Assembly: GCA_015501075.1 (NCBI GenBank)
Contig: JADNYJ010000131.1
Coordinates: 53,238-117,237, forward strand
DNA length: 64,000 nt
Direction: 5' to 3'
Source: Gymnopilus junonius
Lineage: Eukaryota > Basidiomycota > Agaricomycetes > Agaricales > Galerinaceae
Both the position numbers and the translations under genes were made by a program. Below, piece by piece: positions 34,085-44,877 of the stretch. The notes under the pieces were generated by a model that was not told the DNA's origin, ran no database searches, and saw only the letters and a program-made list of their open reading frames with translations. Every line of letters starts with the position of its first letter. The stretch's first letter is position 1.

Positions 34085-34879
34085 GGCTCACTTTCTATAG
34101 GTGTGGGCCTGCCTAATATTAAATAAAATTAAATAAATTAAATCGAAGAAGGGAGGGAAGAAATAAATAAATCAGGCAGTGTCTATATAGGTGAAGGTCA
34201 TCTAGCATACCGTGATTTAATGAAATCTGCAGGGGCCGAAAGCAGTCCATTTTTTCGAGGCGCGCTTCGCGTATTTGGGTACGAAATTGATCTGGTCCTT
34301 GATTTGGGTAGGTCCAAGTAGCACATTATTTTTTCCTACCGCGCTTTGCGCGGCCCCCTCAATATGCATATGCACCAAGAACTGTGAATTGCATAGATGC
34401 CTTTCAAATACTCCAGGGTGGGGAGGTGAACAGGGTGGATTTTTGATTTATCTACCTCAAATGACCAGGATTATTTATTTTTCTTGCGCGCTTCGCGCGC
34501 CCTCCCCATTCTCTTTAAATGTTACCCAGATTAAAAATTTTATCTTATTTTTCAAGCTCTCCAGATGCCTTCCAATTTTCGAAAGAATGTGTGCAAAAGG
34601 GCCAGTTCATCACCTGACTGTGCTGACCTAATGAGTTTCCTTGTACAGTGGTGTTCATTGAGTGGCCTCCCGAGCTAAGGAAAAGGTCAAATATTCTAAA
34701 ATTTACCTCATGTTCGGGAATCAGGCTCATCTCACTGATTTAAGCTCTGGTTCCGGACTTTCGCGCCCCAGAACATGTCGAAGTAGCCGCATTATTTGGC
34801 CGAGTTACTTTGTTTGTACATGATTATATTTTCAAACTCAGTTATATCGTATTTGGCCCACACCTATAGAAAGTGAGCC
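34085..34879. mobile_element. MITE-like element with perfect 25-bp TIRs, 8-bp duplication AGGAGCAA
   Basis: Perfect inverted repeats at 34085-34109 and 34855-34879 (outer end GGCTCACTTTC). AGGAGCAA is duplicated at 34077-34084 and 34880-34887. 795 bp, no protein. The AT-rich interior carries three GC-only palindromes, GGCGCGCTTCGCG (34259), CCGCGCTTTGCGCGG (34340) and GCGCGCTTCGCGCGC (34485). It could belong to the hAT or P superfamily. Confidence 0.92.
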
Positions 34880-34887
34880 AGGAGCAA

Positions 34888-35250
34888 GTCGAACTTGCGC
34901 GGAACGGCTGACGCGGCCCGGTCACGTGTGCACGTGGTCACGCCGGCTCCGCGGATGTTCGACTTCCGTTCCGTGCTTATCACCACTCCCCTCTCCTCCC
35001 TCCGCTCCTCCCCTCTCTCTCGCCCTTCGGAGCGCGGCTGCGTGCCCCTCCCCTCTTCTGAGGGATGTGGGCACTCGTTTCTGTGCTGGATGGTGGCTGG
35101 ACACGCAGGGGGGACCCGTGTAGTGGGGGGCCCGGCCAGGTGAGTAGCAGACGGGCTCACAATCCAATTGCGAGCTCGTTCCGCTCTTTTTTTCTTCTTT
35201 TTTCTGTGCTAACCACCTGTTAACTACCTCCCACAGGTTTACCATGCCCT
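34888..35250 (-). repeat. CpG-rich interspersed repeat related to 20.9-21.4 kb
   Basis: GC-rich sequence with a peptide-like pattern on the minus strand (AHYTGPP/GPPTTRVPPACPA) shared with the decayed copy inside the hAT-type element at 20.4-21.6 kb. A minus-strand frame of 123 codons (35293-34922) is open here. Similar low-complexity predicted peptides are common in mushroom genomes, but I see no domain, so I treat it as a repeat rather than a gene. Confidence 0.65.
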
Positions 35251-35280
35251 CCACTCGCCACTGCTGCACCCACTTCACCT

Positions 35281-36420
35281 CCCTCGCTTGCAAGTGCGAG
35301 TCGGAGGTTTTTCACCCATGCAGTGGTTTAATTACTGTATGGGCGATTTCTTGCGTGTGGGGAGGCTCTGCACGGCCGCTACACCCGTATGCACGTCCGT
35401 TCAACCGGACGTGCCCTCTTTCTGGTCGACACGCCGCCTCCCTCGCACCAAGCGCGAGACGGGGGCGGTTTTGCGTACTCGTGCATGGGGAAACCCTGCA
35501 CGTTTTTTTTTTCGGGGTCGTTGAGGGTCGAGGGGGCATTTACGCCCTCTCGAGAGGCTGCTCCGTTAACCGTTACCTCCGCCCTCACCCTCTCTGGCTT
35601 GCGATTGCGAGTCAGAGGTGGTTTTTTTGGCTGGGGCAGGAGTTTGACTCCTGTACCAGCCTTTCTTCAAGGCGCCAGGGTTGGGCGAGTCCGCTTTTGC
35701 GGCTCGTACTCCCTCTTGCATGTCTGCTCAACCAGACCTGCCCGTTCTCCGTCCTCGACCCCTCCCTTGCTTGCAAGGGCGATTCGGGGTGGGATTTTTT
35801 TGCTTGAGCTTAGGTTACACTTATGCTTGGAGTTTTTCGTCAACGGCGAAGCTCGAGGAGGCCGCTATGCCTTCTCGAGTGGCTGCTCAGCCAGCCATGA
35901 TTGCCGTTTGCCCTCCTCGCATTCAACTGCGAATTGGAGGGACTTTCTGCTCGTGCATGGGGTATCACTCCTGCACGAGTATTCGAGCAACATGAGGCTC
36001 GACGAGCCGCGGGTAGCAACTCGCGAGCCATGTAGCACGTCTGTTCAACCAGACCGTGCTTTTGACGCCTCCGATTGGAGGCGTCGTTGCTTATCTTGAG
36101 CTGGTGGGAGGTCCAGCAGTTGGACGAAACACGCCTGCTTAACCAGATGTGTCTCTTCAGCGCCCGCGTTTGCTTTCCAGATGCATGTGGACTAACAGGT
36201 GAGTCGGGCGTCTTCAACGGATGCAGGACTCGTCTGCTTTATGGCACGTCTGTCAACCAGACGTGCCTTTTCGACGACTCCGTTTGGAGCCGTCTTTGCT
36301 GCTGCAGGAGGTTCGACCTCTGCTTGAGCTTTCGGGCTCCAGTGGGAGGGTCGACCTTCCAGCAGACGCGTTTGTTCAACCAAACGCAACTTCTGTCTTC
36401 AACGACACCTGGAACCTTAG
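35281..36420 (+). repeat. hairpin array: ~320-bp units with TTCAAC-loop stems
   Basis: Three diverged units of about 320 bp, then three shorter ones. Motif 1 (CTTGCAAGTGCGAGTCGGAGG then T-run) is at 35285, 35597 and about 35915. Hairpin A lies at 35391-35414, 35718-35741, 36035-36059, 36129-36152, 36244-36266 and 36368-36387. Its stem is up to 9 bp and its loop is TTCAAC or close. A second hairpin follows in several units (for example GACGCCTCC paired with GGAGGCGTC at 36063-36084). Long plus-strand frames cross the array but change with each unit. No protein family recognised. Confidence 0.75.
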
Positions 36421-37000
36421 TAAGTACTACGCCTTCAGATTTAAATATACTCAGTGCATGCGGCAATTCCGTATCTTTACGTCATGCATGGACTTGACCA
36501 AGGTGCAAAGGAAGAATAAGGATGCCTATCTCCTTCAAAATCAGTGCTTGAAGCTGCCTTGACCAAGCCATGGAAAATTGAAAAACCACGAAAATTTGTC
36601 ATAAGTACGAAATTGTCCAGTGTAAGATTATGGAGTTGTATACATTGCTAGATCTTCATATTAAGGACTACGACATAAGTTACAGGACCCGCTTGAAGAG
36701 TACTAACTACATATCTCGAGAAAGGAATTTTGTACATCGTACACCCACGAACCTGTGACTTTACTACCTACGGGGTTAGTTCATCGCGTTCGAATTTTCA
36801 GCGGAAAATCATGTCATACGTTAACAAGAGTGGACGTGGACGGTCGTACTTCGTACGGCCACCTACCACCACCACGTCTTCCTTGCATTACCAAGACGGA
36901 CGTGGTTCCTCGCACCTCATCTGTGTGACTCTCGCCGCCTCTATCTCGTATAAAACTATCTAAACATTTAACAGGGACTACTAATAATACAGCTAGTTCA
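36421..37000. other. no gene seen; hairpin near 36831-36880
   Basis: Contains a strong imperfect inverted repeat (GGACGTGGACGG and GGTCGTAC against GTACGGCC and CCACGTC) about 120-170 bp downstream of the stop of the minus-strand gene that follows. It may be a 3' signal for that gene; this is inference. Confidence 0.35.
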
Positions 37001-38130
37001 CTACTTTCCAGAACGACCACGGCGGCCACTAGACGGCCCCAGAAAGTTCAATTCATCTTCACTCTCGCTTGGGTACCATTCATGAAGGTTGGTCGCCGCT
37101 TCAAGCTCGAGGTCGCCCATCATCCTCTTCAGCTTCTCGTGGATAAGAAACATCCGTTGATTAGATTCTGGAGTACCATAGAGGATGAACGACGACCATG
37201 TGCCATTGTCGGACGGAGCTGCATCCATATAATTTGGTTTGAATTTCTCAACAAGGGCGCTTTCATGAAGCTCTGTCCAATGAACTGTTGTACTTGTATT
37301 TTTGGATCCAGTCCCCTTTCCTCTGCCAGTGTTAGTCTCGGGCTTGGAGCTCCGGTGTCGACTGGTGCTTTGCCGTTGGGCCCCACGCTTCAAGGCTGTT
37401 TTATGGCCACCTTTATGAAGGTCCTTGTCAGGGTCAGAGCTTCCGGGCAGTATATTATTATTGCCGAAATTCCCTCCCAGATAGACACTGTTCTTGTTGA
37501 CAATCCGAAACCTCCACCATTCGCCAGCAGCGGCGATAAGGATGAGATTCTTGAGTCTGTAGGCAGGATTCTCCAAGCCGATTCGTTAAAAGCAGTCTGA
37601 GCTTGTTCTTCTGCTTCACCCATTGCTTCTATCATGAGCTCCTCCAGGTCATGAGTGAAGACACTGATATCCTTGATATGGCGGCCAGGCATGCGTTTCA
37701 ACTCAAAAACAAGAAACGGCTGCCAAGCTGCGATTTGTAAGGTGGGCCAGTCGCGGAAGGAGAAATCATGGACAATATCCCGAACAACCTGCTGAGTCTT
37801 GCGGTCGGCAAGTATCATGCCAAGCAGCGTAAAATCTGGAATAGTTTCATCAGCATCGGCGTCGGGGACAGTATAACCAGATGAATCGGGATTGACACTG
37901 GCACCCGCTTCTGAGGAAGTGTAGATCTTGTACTGTGGTGCTGCAATAACGCCGCGAAGATCGCCGACAAGACACGATAATATTTCCCCCCAGAGTGCGT
38001 AAACATGACTTTCAAGTCGCCTTCGGTTCGACATGCTACTGTACGCCTGTACGACGGCATGGATAAGGACACCTGTCGAGGTTGGGGAGTCGCGAGTACC
38101 AGGAAGTACAAAGTCACCCTTGGAGATCAT
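37001..38130 (-). pseudogene. PD-(D/E)XK nuclease-like fungal protein
   Basis: The frame begins at ATG 38130-38128 (MISKGDFVLPGTRDSPTST). A Glu in ALWGEIL at residue 49, PD in TIPDFTLLGM at residues 98-99, and ELK in FLVFELKRMPGR at residues 143-145 match the E...PD...ExK pattern of the PD-(D/E)XK fold. The reading then moves to another frame near 37582 (ENPAYRLKNLILIAAAGEWW), which implies a 1-bp shift or an error. The C-terminal part is basic and ends with an acidic patch (EWYPSESEDELNFLG) at 37001. Similar unnamed proteins are frequent in mushroom genomes. Nuclease activity is untested. Confidence 0.5.
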
Positions 38131-38601
38131 GGCAGCTAGAAGGAAGTGGGATATAGCTTGGTGGGGTCGTTGAGGTCGACTTTAAATGTGCTCGTGGGCG
38201 GCCCCGGCCAAAAGTTCTCAAGCCCTCGCTTCCAGTTATTATCTGTATCAGTCCGTATTTGGAGAGAAACAATAGGCATTTTCGTTAGAAGGAGCAATTT
38301 TCCAGAACAATGGCCATTCTATCCGGTCGATATTGTTCCTAGGCCTCTCGCAATTTTCCATGCACCCCGATTACCGATTAGTACGACAACAACTAGACTC
38401 CCTAGAAGGCCATTTGACTTGTCATTCATGCTCAAATTAGCAGGAACAATAACTGTGACCATGTGTACACAACCACAACTGGCGAGGTACATTGTGGAGA
38501 TGGCCTTGTATTCTTCCATTGTGTTTGAAGTGAAAGACCTCAACGCAAGGATGGTCAATCTCCAGCGTATATTCTAAGAATAACTTTCCCATGCCACAAA
38601 G

Positions 38602-39199
38602 ATGATACACGTGACTCATTGGTTCAAGTTCATAAAAGGCGTCAACAGAACTCCTTCTCTCTCAACTCCAATTGCTCGTCGCATACTGAAGTCCCCACAT
38701 GTAAGGCATTTCTGTTTGCCCTTTCCACAGGACCTGACCAAGACCATGGCCGTTACAGGTCATCGTCGAACACTTCACACGATTCTGATGCAGACGACGG
38801 CTATTGGGTTATGCCTGCCCCACCGCCACTATATAAGGCACCTGTTCCCGGAATGCCACAGAGACGCACACCGCGCTATGTATTTGGCTGGGCGTTTACC
38901 CATGAAGATCAAGTAGAATGGGCGACAAGCTTGGCATACCGAAAGACAAGTACCCAGAGGTCGTCCGCGTCAGCCTTGCATGGAGCAAGATACGCGTCAT
39001 GCTCCCGAAGAATGTACGACGCGTCGCTGCGGTGCGCTGTATACGCGATGGGGAGGAGACTGCTGCGTCATGTATTTACATCGGCACCAATCTCTCTAAG
39101 GAACAGATGATCAGGGCACAGGACGAAGATTTCATTGGGCGGGTTTGGGATTTGTTAGATACCCATGTTGACCCTGACTGGCATGTTCGAATCAGTTAA
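38602..39199 (+). pseudogene. small unknown protein, frameshifted
   Basis: One frame gives DDGYWVMPAPPPLYKAPVPG and YVFGWAFTHEDQVEWAT up to about 38920. The next frame continues KLGIPKDKYPEVVRVSLAW to FIGRVWDLLDTHVDPDWHV and a stop at 39197-39199. The join WATKLGIPKDKY reads naturally, so a single-base shift near 38920 is likely. The start is uncertain (an ATG at 38850 is possible). No domain recognised; CpG content is normal. Confidence 0.45.
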
Positions 39200-41930
39200 G
39201 CCTGTTGACGTTATGAACTCATCCATTTCTTGAGCCTACACTTTTGAATGCCCACTCTTGTTCCGTAAAGTGACGAGAATTTATCTATGCACTCTTCGTG
39301 GACACGAGCCAGAAGAATATGTATACAGGTGGGGTAAGAAGGGGACGAATCTTGTTCAAGATTCAGAAATTCAAAAGAATAAAATATGGACTCCAGCTCC
39401 TCGGATACGGGAGAAAGAGGGTAGAAATGGAGAGAGCCATCAGCGCCCGAATTCACATTGTAGCATCCTATAGAATATATTTCGATATCAGAGATGAGCA
39501 GTAAATAGAATAAAAACGCCCCTCAAAAGTCGAGATAAAATTGGGCTTGAGGCCACAAAGGCTCGAAGCACTGCAGAGAGAGTAGACATCTAAATTCCAT
39601 ATGGAAATCAACTCCCAGAAGATAAAACAATGAAATAAGCACATCAGAAGAAAAGGAGGGGAGCAGGGGTGATATTGGGTTGACTTCACAATTCAAAGAG
39701 CTATAGAATACATTTCGGGGTCAGACATAGTCGGTCAAAAATAAAACAGAAAAACCATATGATCAGGAAGAAAGCTGGCAAAAAGGCCAATGAAGCCCAA
39801 AGCACCTTGGAAAGAGACCTATAGGAAATGTATTCAAAGATTAGCATTAATAAGGTAAAGGAAAGAAATATGAACTGTGAACTTGTTCATCTTTCCTTCA
39901 AACTTGGTAGGTCATCCCTTGCTATCTATTTTGCTTCATCATCATTTAGCATTGTTATAGACTAGGGTTTAGTCACTCCTCTATAGGAAGTTGATGTAGT
40001 TATCATTGGTCCAGGAATAAATTACATTTTCTTGAATGTCTGCTGGACTCATGCATAAATAAATTCAGGAGTTGATGAGGTTGGAAATGGCAGTTTCCTT
40101 GAGTTGGAAGCAGGTAATTATGGTGAAGATGTTTTTATAAGGTGCAGTGTTATTTTCCCCACTGATTACTGATATGCTCATCAGTGGCTAATGCAGGGAA
40201 TGAGTGCTTCCATGCAGGTCAAGGAATGGATTACATGGGAAGTCTGGCATGTCATCTTGAGACATGGGTATAGTAAATCACCTGCTGTAAGTCCATTTCT
40301 TCCTTCTCTGCAGTATTGTCTTCCCTCATTATATTATCCTGTAAATCAAGCTTTCCTAACTGCTCCCTCAACAGCCCACCAACAGATAAACATTCACCTG
40401 GAGCAAACCCAGATGACTATGGTCTCCAATGATGATGCTCCATGATCAGCAGCAGTGTTCTCAGTGTCCTCAGCACCCTCAGGTGCAAATGTCCATAGAC
40501 TTAATGCACTGACTGTGATTTTGACTGTTGTATTTATCTGGCTATTCATCATTGGATATCAGGATAGAGGGTAAGCATAACAAGGAACCTGTATCCTAAT
40601 GTAGTTTATCTTGCCCAGCAGTATTCCTTTCATGTTAGTATTCAGTTGCTTTTAGTCCAGTTACTATGAGGAGGTGCTCACTTGCAGTAGTCAGTGCTGA
40701 AATTTGAAAGCTGATCTTGTGACAAGAACATAAGATCTCCAGTGACCAGACCAGACCTGGTCAGGTCTGAACCTGCAGAGGTCTTTGACTTGGTACCAAA
40801 GGCATCCTGTTTACAGGAAATTTATGCAGTGAATACACACACAGCTGAGCTATGTACCAGGCAATAATAGCAAGTCCCACTGAACAACACAAGCAGATGG
40901 AGGAGTACATACTAATGAGTGTAATCAGAAGATCTAAAGATATAATGTATAACTGATGCATGGACTAAGTCAGAAAGTTCTATGCAGAAAACCAAGCCAG
41001 GGTAATATTAAAAGGCTAGTGGAAGGAAGGATAGCAAAAACCTAACATGAATATTAACAGTGATGCAGAACAGGAACAACTGGAAGCTAATGAAGGATGG
41101 AGCATCTGTTGATCAGAATTTGAGAATGATGATATATCATAAAACAGTACAGGAGCAGGCACAGGCACAACTGCAGAAGATTCTGTCATCTGCACTTGGG
41201 GTTGAGGCTGGGTACTAGTTGAAATGACAATGTCAATTTCAAAGAAGCCACAAGAGGTGATGAACTGTACATTCCAGGGATTCTAGCAATGGATGGCAAC
41301 TTATGCTGACCATTGAGTGTGGCAGCTGTCACCTCACTGAATGACTTGAGACTAAATACAAGCATAGTCAAGGTTGAAATTGATGTGGCAATATCGCAGA
41401 GGTCACACAGTAGCAGACATAGTGGCAGCAGTTGCATGAGTGGGATGTTACACTTTAATGATTGAACTTAATCACATGAGATTAAGTCAAGCATAGTGGT
41501 CATAGAGGTTGTTCGATGAAGTCCACTAAGGTATTGTCTTCGACAGAAGATTGCCTTAGTGGTTCAAGTTTGCTCTGGTTATGATGCTTTTACATAAGTA
41601 AAACTTGTTCTTTTAGGAGGACCTTGAGAAATGCCTGGCCGTCATGCAGCATCTCAACATTTCTGCAATCAGAGCAAATGGCGTGCTTGGGCAGGACATA
41701 TCCGGTACTTTCTATTTTTAGAACTGGCCGGTCTGATCACTCTGGCGATGCTGTACTGTATTCTGTGTGCTTGCGCTATAGTTTTAGTTTGTAAATGACT
41801 ATAATGTGTAATTCCTGTATTTTATATTTGATCTACATTCCTTTGTGTTTTATTTTTACATTCTTGCTGGCATTTGCTGGCTGTTTAACTGAGGTGGCTA
41901 TAATTGGCCGGGATTTTTATTAGCCAGAAT
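39200..41930. other. AT-rich, CpG-poor remnant region
   Basis: Two related stretches at about 39.47-39.60 and 39.70-39.83 kb both start CTATAGAATA(T/C)ATTTCG and contain an AAAGCAC/GAAGCAC box, suggesting an old tandem duplication. A short plus-strand frame (40191-40445) and a palindrome (AGACCTG-GT-CAGGTCT near 40754) are also present. I see no intact gene. Confidence 0.3.
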
Positions 41931-41960
41931 GCTTGGTAATCGTGCTTTCCGGGACAATTG
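41931..41960. repeat. partial copy of the TTGGTAATCG palindromic repeat
   Basis: GCTTGGTAATCGTGCTTTCC followed by GGGACAATTG: the left arm matches the 48.0-kb repeats, the right arm does not. It lies about 260 bp beyond the stop of the minus-strand gene at 42219. Confidence 0.45.
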
Positions 41961-42218
41961 TGTTATAGCAACACCCCGACCTATATTTACACTGCTGGCA
42001 GGGGATTTTTTTGCTATGGTAAAATATTAGTAAAATAATAGCTAGCTTGTTTTAGTTTTAGACGAATTTACCTGCCAAGTAAAAGAAAAATATGACCCAC
42101 AGTGAAAGATTCACCATGTTTTATCTGCTACAAAAATTTTACAGTAAGTTAATTGTTTTGTTTCTAAGGTATTTAAGCTTGAATACAATTACACCCAAAG
42201 ATAACAATTATCAGAAAT

Positions 42219-44852
42219 TTACACATCGAGAAAATACTCTGAAAACAGCATGTTTTCCCTATTGGGAAATACATTGTACAGGACATCCTCCCAAGTGCGT
42301 ATGCTCAATTCTCCTCTGGAGGTGTATTCATCTGGGTCAGTGTCTTTGTGTCGCTCTGATTTCCATAGGAATGGCCTCCAGAATGCATCTGCCAGTTCTG
42401 GTACCAAACCACTTGCTCCTGATGGGGCACTCATAAAGGTGACATAAGCTTGGATTATGGCTGGATCGAGGCAGTCAAAAAGGGTCACGTCGCCTTTGCC
42501 GAACTCATATATCAGCCATTGTATATTTTCCTGTCCAGTGTCCATGTTATTAGTTCTGTGTCGGATAAAGCTGCTATAATTTATACATACTATGAGAGTC
42601 TTTGCAGTGGCCATGTGTACCTTCTGCTGCTCCTGGGTCCATGATTTATTGCATCGCATTGCATAGCATGATCTGAGATGGTCCAGTGCGCAGTCATTGA
42701 GGTAAAATATGACTGAGACCAGTATTTTGCATGTTTTCATCATCTTGCACATGTAGGGGGGCATAATTGTGCAAAAAAATATTGCGTGTGGCTCTATAAG
42801 GCGATGTCATATGTTTTAGTGGTCCTCTCATTTCTGGCGGAATGGTACGGGAACCCGTGTTTCTTCCGATGGTGTGATTAATGTGTTTTGAAGGCCCGGC
42901 GCTTTGCGAAATAGTGTTATGGAGATAACCAATTAGTATGTGGCTCTGTCTGATAGTTATTTAATGAATTATCATATCAAGCTGCTCCTATTTAATCAGT
43001 TTTTAACCTAATCCATTGCGATTCACATTTTAGTGAATTTCCTTTCTGTGTCCTCGATCTCCTCATCCTCTTCGAAAACTTGTCTGTGCTTAAGATGAAT
43101 ATGTTGTGCTGGTGCTGCATTCATTGAAAGTCGTGACCGCATATGTAGTATGGCGGTGTTCTGTTGAATATTAGCTTTCTTTTCATTTTATTGAACATGT
43201 ATCAGACTGGCCATTCTCATTTTGTTGTCGAGCAAGAGAATTCCTTTTAGAATTGGCATCATCTTGTATCGCTTGTCCCTCACTCGAAATACAACAAAGG
43301 AAATGCTGAGTTCAACTATGTCACCGATGCGAATGTTGGATGGTGAAATTTGTTTGTACCTACTCCCCAGTTAGATTTGGTCACTCAATATTTGGCGAGT
43401 ACTTACTGGATTGCTCCTTCTTTGGTCACGATTCACCATATGTAGTCCACATGGTTGTCCGGGCCATGTATGTAGGTGTCATCGACTAGTCTCTCTAGTA
43501 TTCCCTCTGGGTCCACTAGGTCTCCGAAAGGTATGGACATAGTCCTATCCATAGTTGCAGTAACTCTGGAAAAATAATGTGCACCTGTTTCAAATGCCTG
43601 GGATGCACCAAACATTGTACCATGCCATTCTTTAAGTGTTCCTTCAGGAAATGTATTGGAGAATGCAACAAAAATATGTTGTATGTTTTCGTAGCACTTT
43701 TCAAAGGTTTGGCTGCCGATACCTGTGATTGTAACGCCCTGGCGCATATATGGTCAGAATTGCTTCATGTCCCTGATGTCATGTTAACCCTTCTTTCACA
43801 TCGTTGGTGTTGATTACTTACGAGCTGTTGTTCCTTGTCACTGGTGGGAGCATTTCTGCTGTCAGTATTCCCTGCACTCGCAGCAGGAATTCTTCCATTG
43901 ACCCTGTGTCCTGGTCCCAGATGCTAAGGCACCAGGACATGTTGCCTTCAGATTGCGATATCTGGAAGTCTTGTGCCTGTTTTTGATGCAGCGTTAGTGG
44001 ATAATACTTGGTCTCATTGAGTAGACTCACAGTTATACTTGCAAGTTGGCATTCGGGATGCAACAGGAGCCTTCCTTCAGATTGGTTCTGTAATTCCTGC
44101 ACTGTACATAGTTGGTGTCAGAATATCTCTTTTTGCATGAATCATATGCTTACGTGTGGCCGCAGTGTCATAAAACTCATCCATTTTGACTGGTACTTCA
44201 AGATGGTTTGCAGCGGGCGGGGGTGGGGGGGAGACAGGGGGGCATTCCGTCAACTTTCCTCTGATGTATGTTTCCATTTGGTGTTTTTTTGCTAGTCTCC
44301 TGACCGCGGTCCTCCATCGGGATTTGATTGCATGCTTGCATGTGCTGAGATGGTATCTGCAGCTGGAAGGGGATTCATTATTTGCCTGGTCGGCTGCATA
44401 CTTTCTGGTGGTAGAGCGTGTTTTCACATACTGGCCCAATCGCAGTCCATCTATGACCAGATTGGGGTCCTATTTCTGCTTACGTCAATTACATTCTGTT
44501 GCATACATCCTCCCTTGTGTTGGATGCCTGTCCCAATTCCATTGCTCTTTAAAAATGCATTAAATTATTTGGTCCATATCTTCTGTGCTGACTGGACTTT
44601 TTGCTTTATCTCTCGCTCTTAGTCTGGGTTGATGGTTTGGCAATTTCATATTTGATGTGTTATTTTTATATTCTCTTTCCGGTTTAGGAGCTTCTGGGGA
44701 GCCATGATCTCTCTTTCGTGCTCCCTGTTTCTTCTGCCTGTGCTTGACGTATGTTCCACAGCTAGATCTGTGTGCTTTACCTTGCAATTTGATGTTTGGT
44801 CTGTCTTTTCATGTGGTTGACTTGACCCTTTAAAAGGGACACTGTGTTTCAT
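42219..44852 (-). CDS. unknown multi-exon gene, minus strand
   Basis: Open stretches in one direction with good coding character: a basic N-terminal part (QPRLRARDKAKSPVSTEDMD, 44.6 kb), KYAADQANNESPSSCRYHLS and KSRWRTAVRRLAKKHQMETY with a Pro run (44.4-44.2 kb), MSWCLSIWDQDTGSMEEFLL (43.9), FSNTFPEGTLKEWHGTMFGA (43.65), and a long final exon 42764-42219 (WLIYEFGKGDVTLFDCLDPA, AFWRPFLWKSERHKDTDPDE). No family recognised. The start may be the ATG at 44852, only about 25 bp from the divergent gene at 44878, or further downstream. Introns appear short. Confidence 0.5.
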
Positions 44853-44877
44853 CAGTTTTTTCCCTCTGTACCCATTG

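Noticed and set aside
33716..34126. A 136-codon plus-strand gene
   Set aside because: Good minus-strand donor sites and better coding pattern on the minus strand indicate that this frame is antisense to a real gene.
35389..36099. A 236-codon plus-strand frame across the hairpin array
   Set aside because: It spans hairpin units whose frame changes from one unit to the next, it has no domain, and other frames are equally open in this GC-rich repeat.
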